DNA of 5,434 bases from Candidatus Helarchaeota archaeon (GTDB lineage: Archaea > Asgardarchaeota > Lokiarchaeia > Helarchaeales > HEL-GB-A): contig JABXJU010000257.1 of the NCBI GenBank assembly GCA_013375405.1, positions 1 to 5,434 of the forward strand. The letters run 5' to 3'. The notes beneath the pieces were generated by a model, which was given only the letters and a program-made list of their open reading frames with translations, had not been told where the DNA came from and searched no databases. This document shows, piece by piece, positions 4,811 to 5,434 of the stretch (its first letter is position 1; each line of letters starts with the position of its first letter). The position numbers and the translations under genes are program-made.

Positions 4811-5434
4811 TTAGATAGGTAGCGGTAGTAATTCTTCTGCGATGTACTCCTTTTTCTTTGCCTTAGTTCGCATTCGCGTTACTACAACTGCTGCTCCGAT
4901 TGCGCCCACTGCAACAACGCCAATTATAGCTATTATAGCCGTCGGAAATTCTTCTTCAGGTGTTATAACCGTAAATACAAATGAAGTACTGATGTTAAAC
5001 CTACCATAATTATCAAACACCGTGATGGAGTAATTCACTGTCTGGCCCGCTTGTGGTGCCAAGAAGCTACCCACGTACAAGTAAGTGTTACCTAACCCAA
5101 CAGTATCCAGAGTCATTAGTACTGGAGCCTGAGGAACTCCATCAACCGAGTAATTTAACCAAACCCTGTAAATTCCGCCAACATCAGATACATTAACATA
5201 GATCTCTACAGTCGCTCCAGCTGAGATGGACTCTCCCGTAACATCTGTTATACTACCGCTTATGATGAGTGGGGCTGTCGTATCTACAATAACATTGACC
5301 ATGTTAGAAGGAAGACTCCGATTCCCTTTTTCATCCAAAGCAACGACTCTAATGTAGTAGGTGTCATCAGCTAAGCTCCAGAAAGTATAATTAGTCGCCG
5401 GGAATACAGTCGTACCATTAAATGGATCCGCTTG
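4811..5434 (-). CDS. C-terminal part of a membrane-anchored surface protein with Ig/FN3-like domains (partial)
   Basis: The frame stays open to the right edge, so the N-terminus lies outside; 207 residues are visible. An apparent start at 5338 is only an internal TTG, and the coding signal continues upstream of it. Residues 1 to about 51 are the end of an FN3/Ig-like domain (DDTYYIRVVALDEKGN...). VDTTAP then opens a second beta-sandwich (about 51-158) with strands such as TVEIYVNVSD, VWLNYSVDG, TVNYSITVFDN and FVFTVI. After PEEEFP comes one transmembrane helix (165-185), then the basic stop-transfer segment RMRTKAKKK and a short cytoplasmic tail ending LPLPI. Seven N-x-S/T sequons (Asn 6, 15, 38, 81, 94, 134 and 147) all lie on the outer side, which fits archaeal N-glycosylation. 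It is probably a cell-surface adhesin-like or S-layer-associated protein; the ligand or catalytic domain, if any, is off the window. Confidence 0.85.
   Translation of the reverse strand, partial: QADPFNGTTVFPATNYTFWSLADDTYYIRVVALDEKGNRSLPSNMVNVIVDTTAPLIISGSITDVTGESISAGATVEIYVNVSDVGGIYRVWLNYSVDGVPQAPVLMTLDTVGLGNTYLYVGSFLAPQAGQTVNYSITVFDNYGRFNISTSFVFTVITPEEEFPTAIIAIIGVVAVGAIGAAVVVTRMRTKAKKKEYIAEELLPLPI

Overview
The window looks like ordinary chromosomal DNA from an archaeon, most likely a member of the Asgard group. This assignment is an inference. The DNA is AT-rich, Shine-Dalgarno (SD)-like and TATA-like elements are spaced as in archaea, and transcripts seem to end in oligo-T runs without GC-rich hairpins. 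The gene content also fits: a longin-like/winged-helix protein of a type common in Asgard genomes, a membrane winged-helix protein, and a C-terminally membrane-anchored surface protein with Ig/FN3-like domains. No rRNA, tRNA, CRISPR array, insertion sequence or phage gene was seen.

Layout, left to right. (1) The 3' end of an unidentified + strand gene (stop at 101-103) overlaps by 4 nt the GTG start of a complete PfkB/ribokinase-family sugar or nucleoside kinase (100-1032). (2) A convergent junction (1033-1095) follows, with an oligo-T terminator for the opposite strand. (3) A two-gene minus-strand operon comes next. Its first gene (2681 down to 1728) encodes a membrane protein with an N-terminal helix, a winged helix, a two-helix membrane hairpin and a bacterial-PH-like domain. 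Its second gene (1710 down to 1096) encodes a six-helix membrane protein. They are 17 bp apart, and a clear SD lies in the gap. (4) A 244-bp AT-rich divergent control region (2682-2925) holds TATA-like boxes, a perfect 10-bp tandem repeat and a small palindrome. (5) On the + strand lie a longin-like plus winged-helix protein (2926-3618) and, after 118 bp, a class I SAM-dependent methyltransferase with an N-terminal winged-helix/dimerisation-like domain (3737-4768). (6) A second convergent junction rich in A/T runs precedes a minus-strand gene that continues past the right edge. It encodes the C-terminal part of an exported, probably glycosylated, membrane-anchored surface protein (4811-5434, open to the edge).

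How the genes may work together: the most suggestive unit is the divergent pair around 2682-2925. One side encodes a membrane-embedded winged-helix/PH-like protein with a membrane partner. The other encodes a soluble longin-like/winged-helix protein. Winged-helix-like segments occur in three neighbouring products. A membrane-linked sensing or regulatory module is a reasonable hypothesis, but nothing in the sequence proves it. The kinase, the methyltransferase and the surface protein look like unrelated neighbours.
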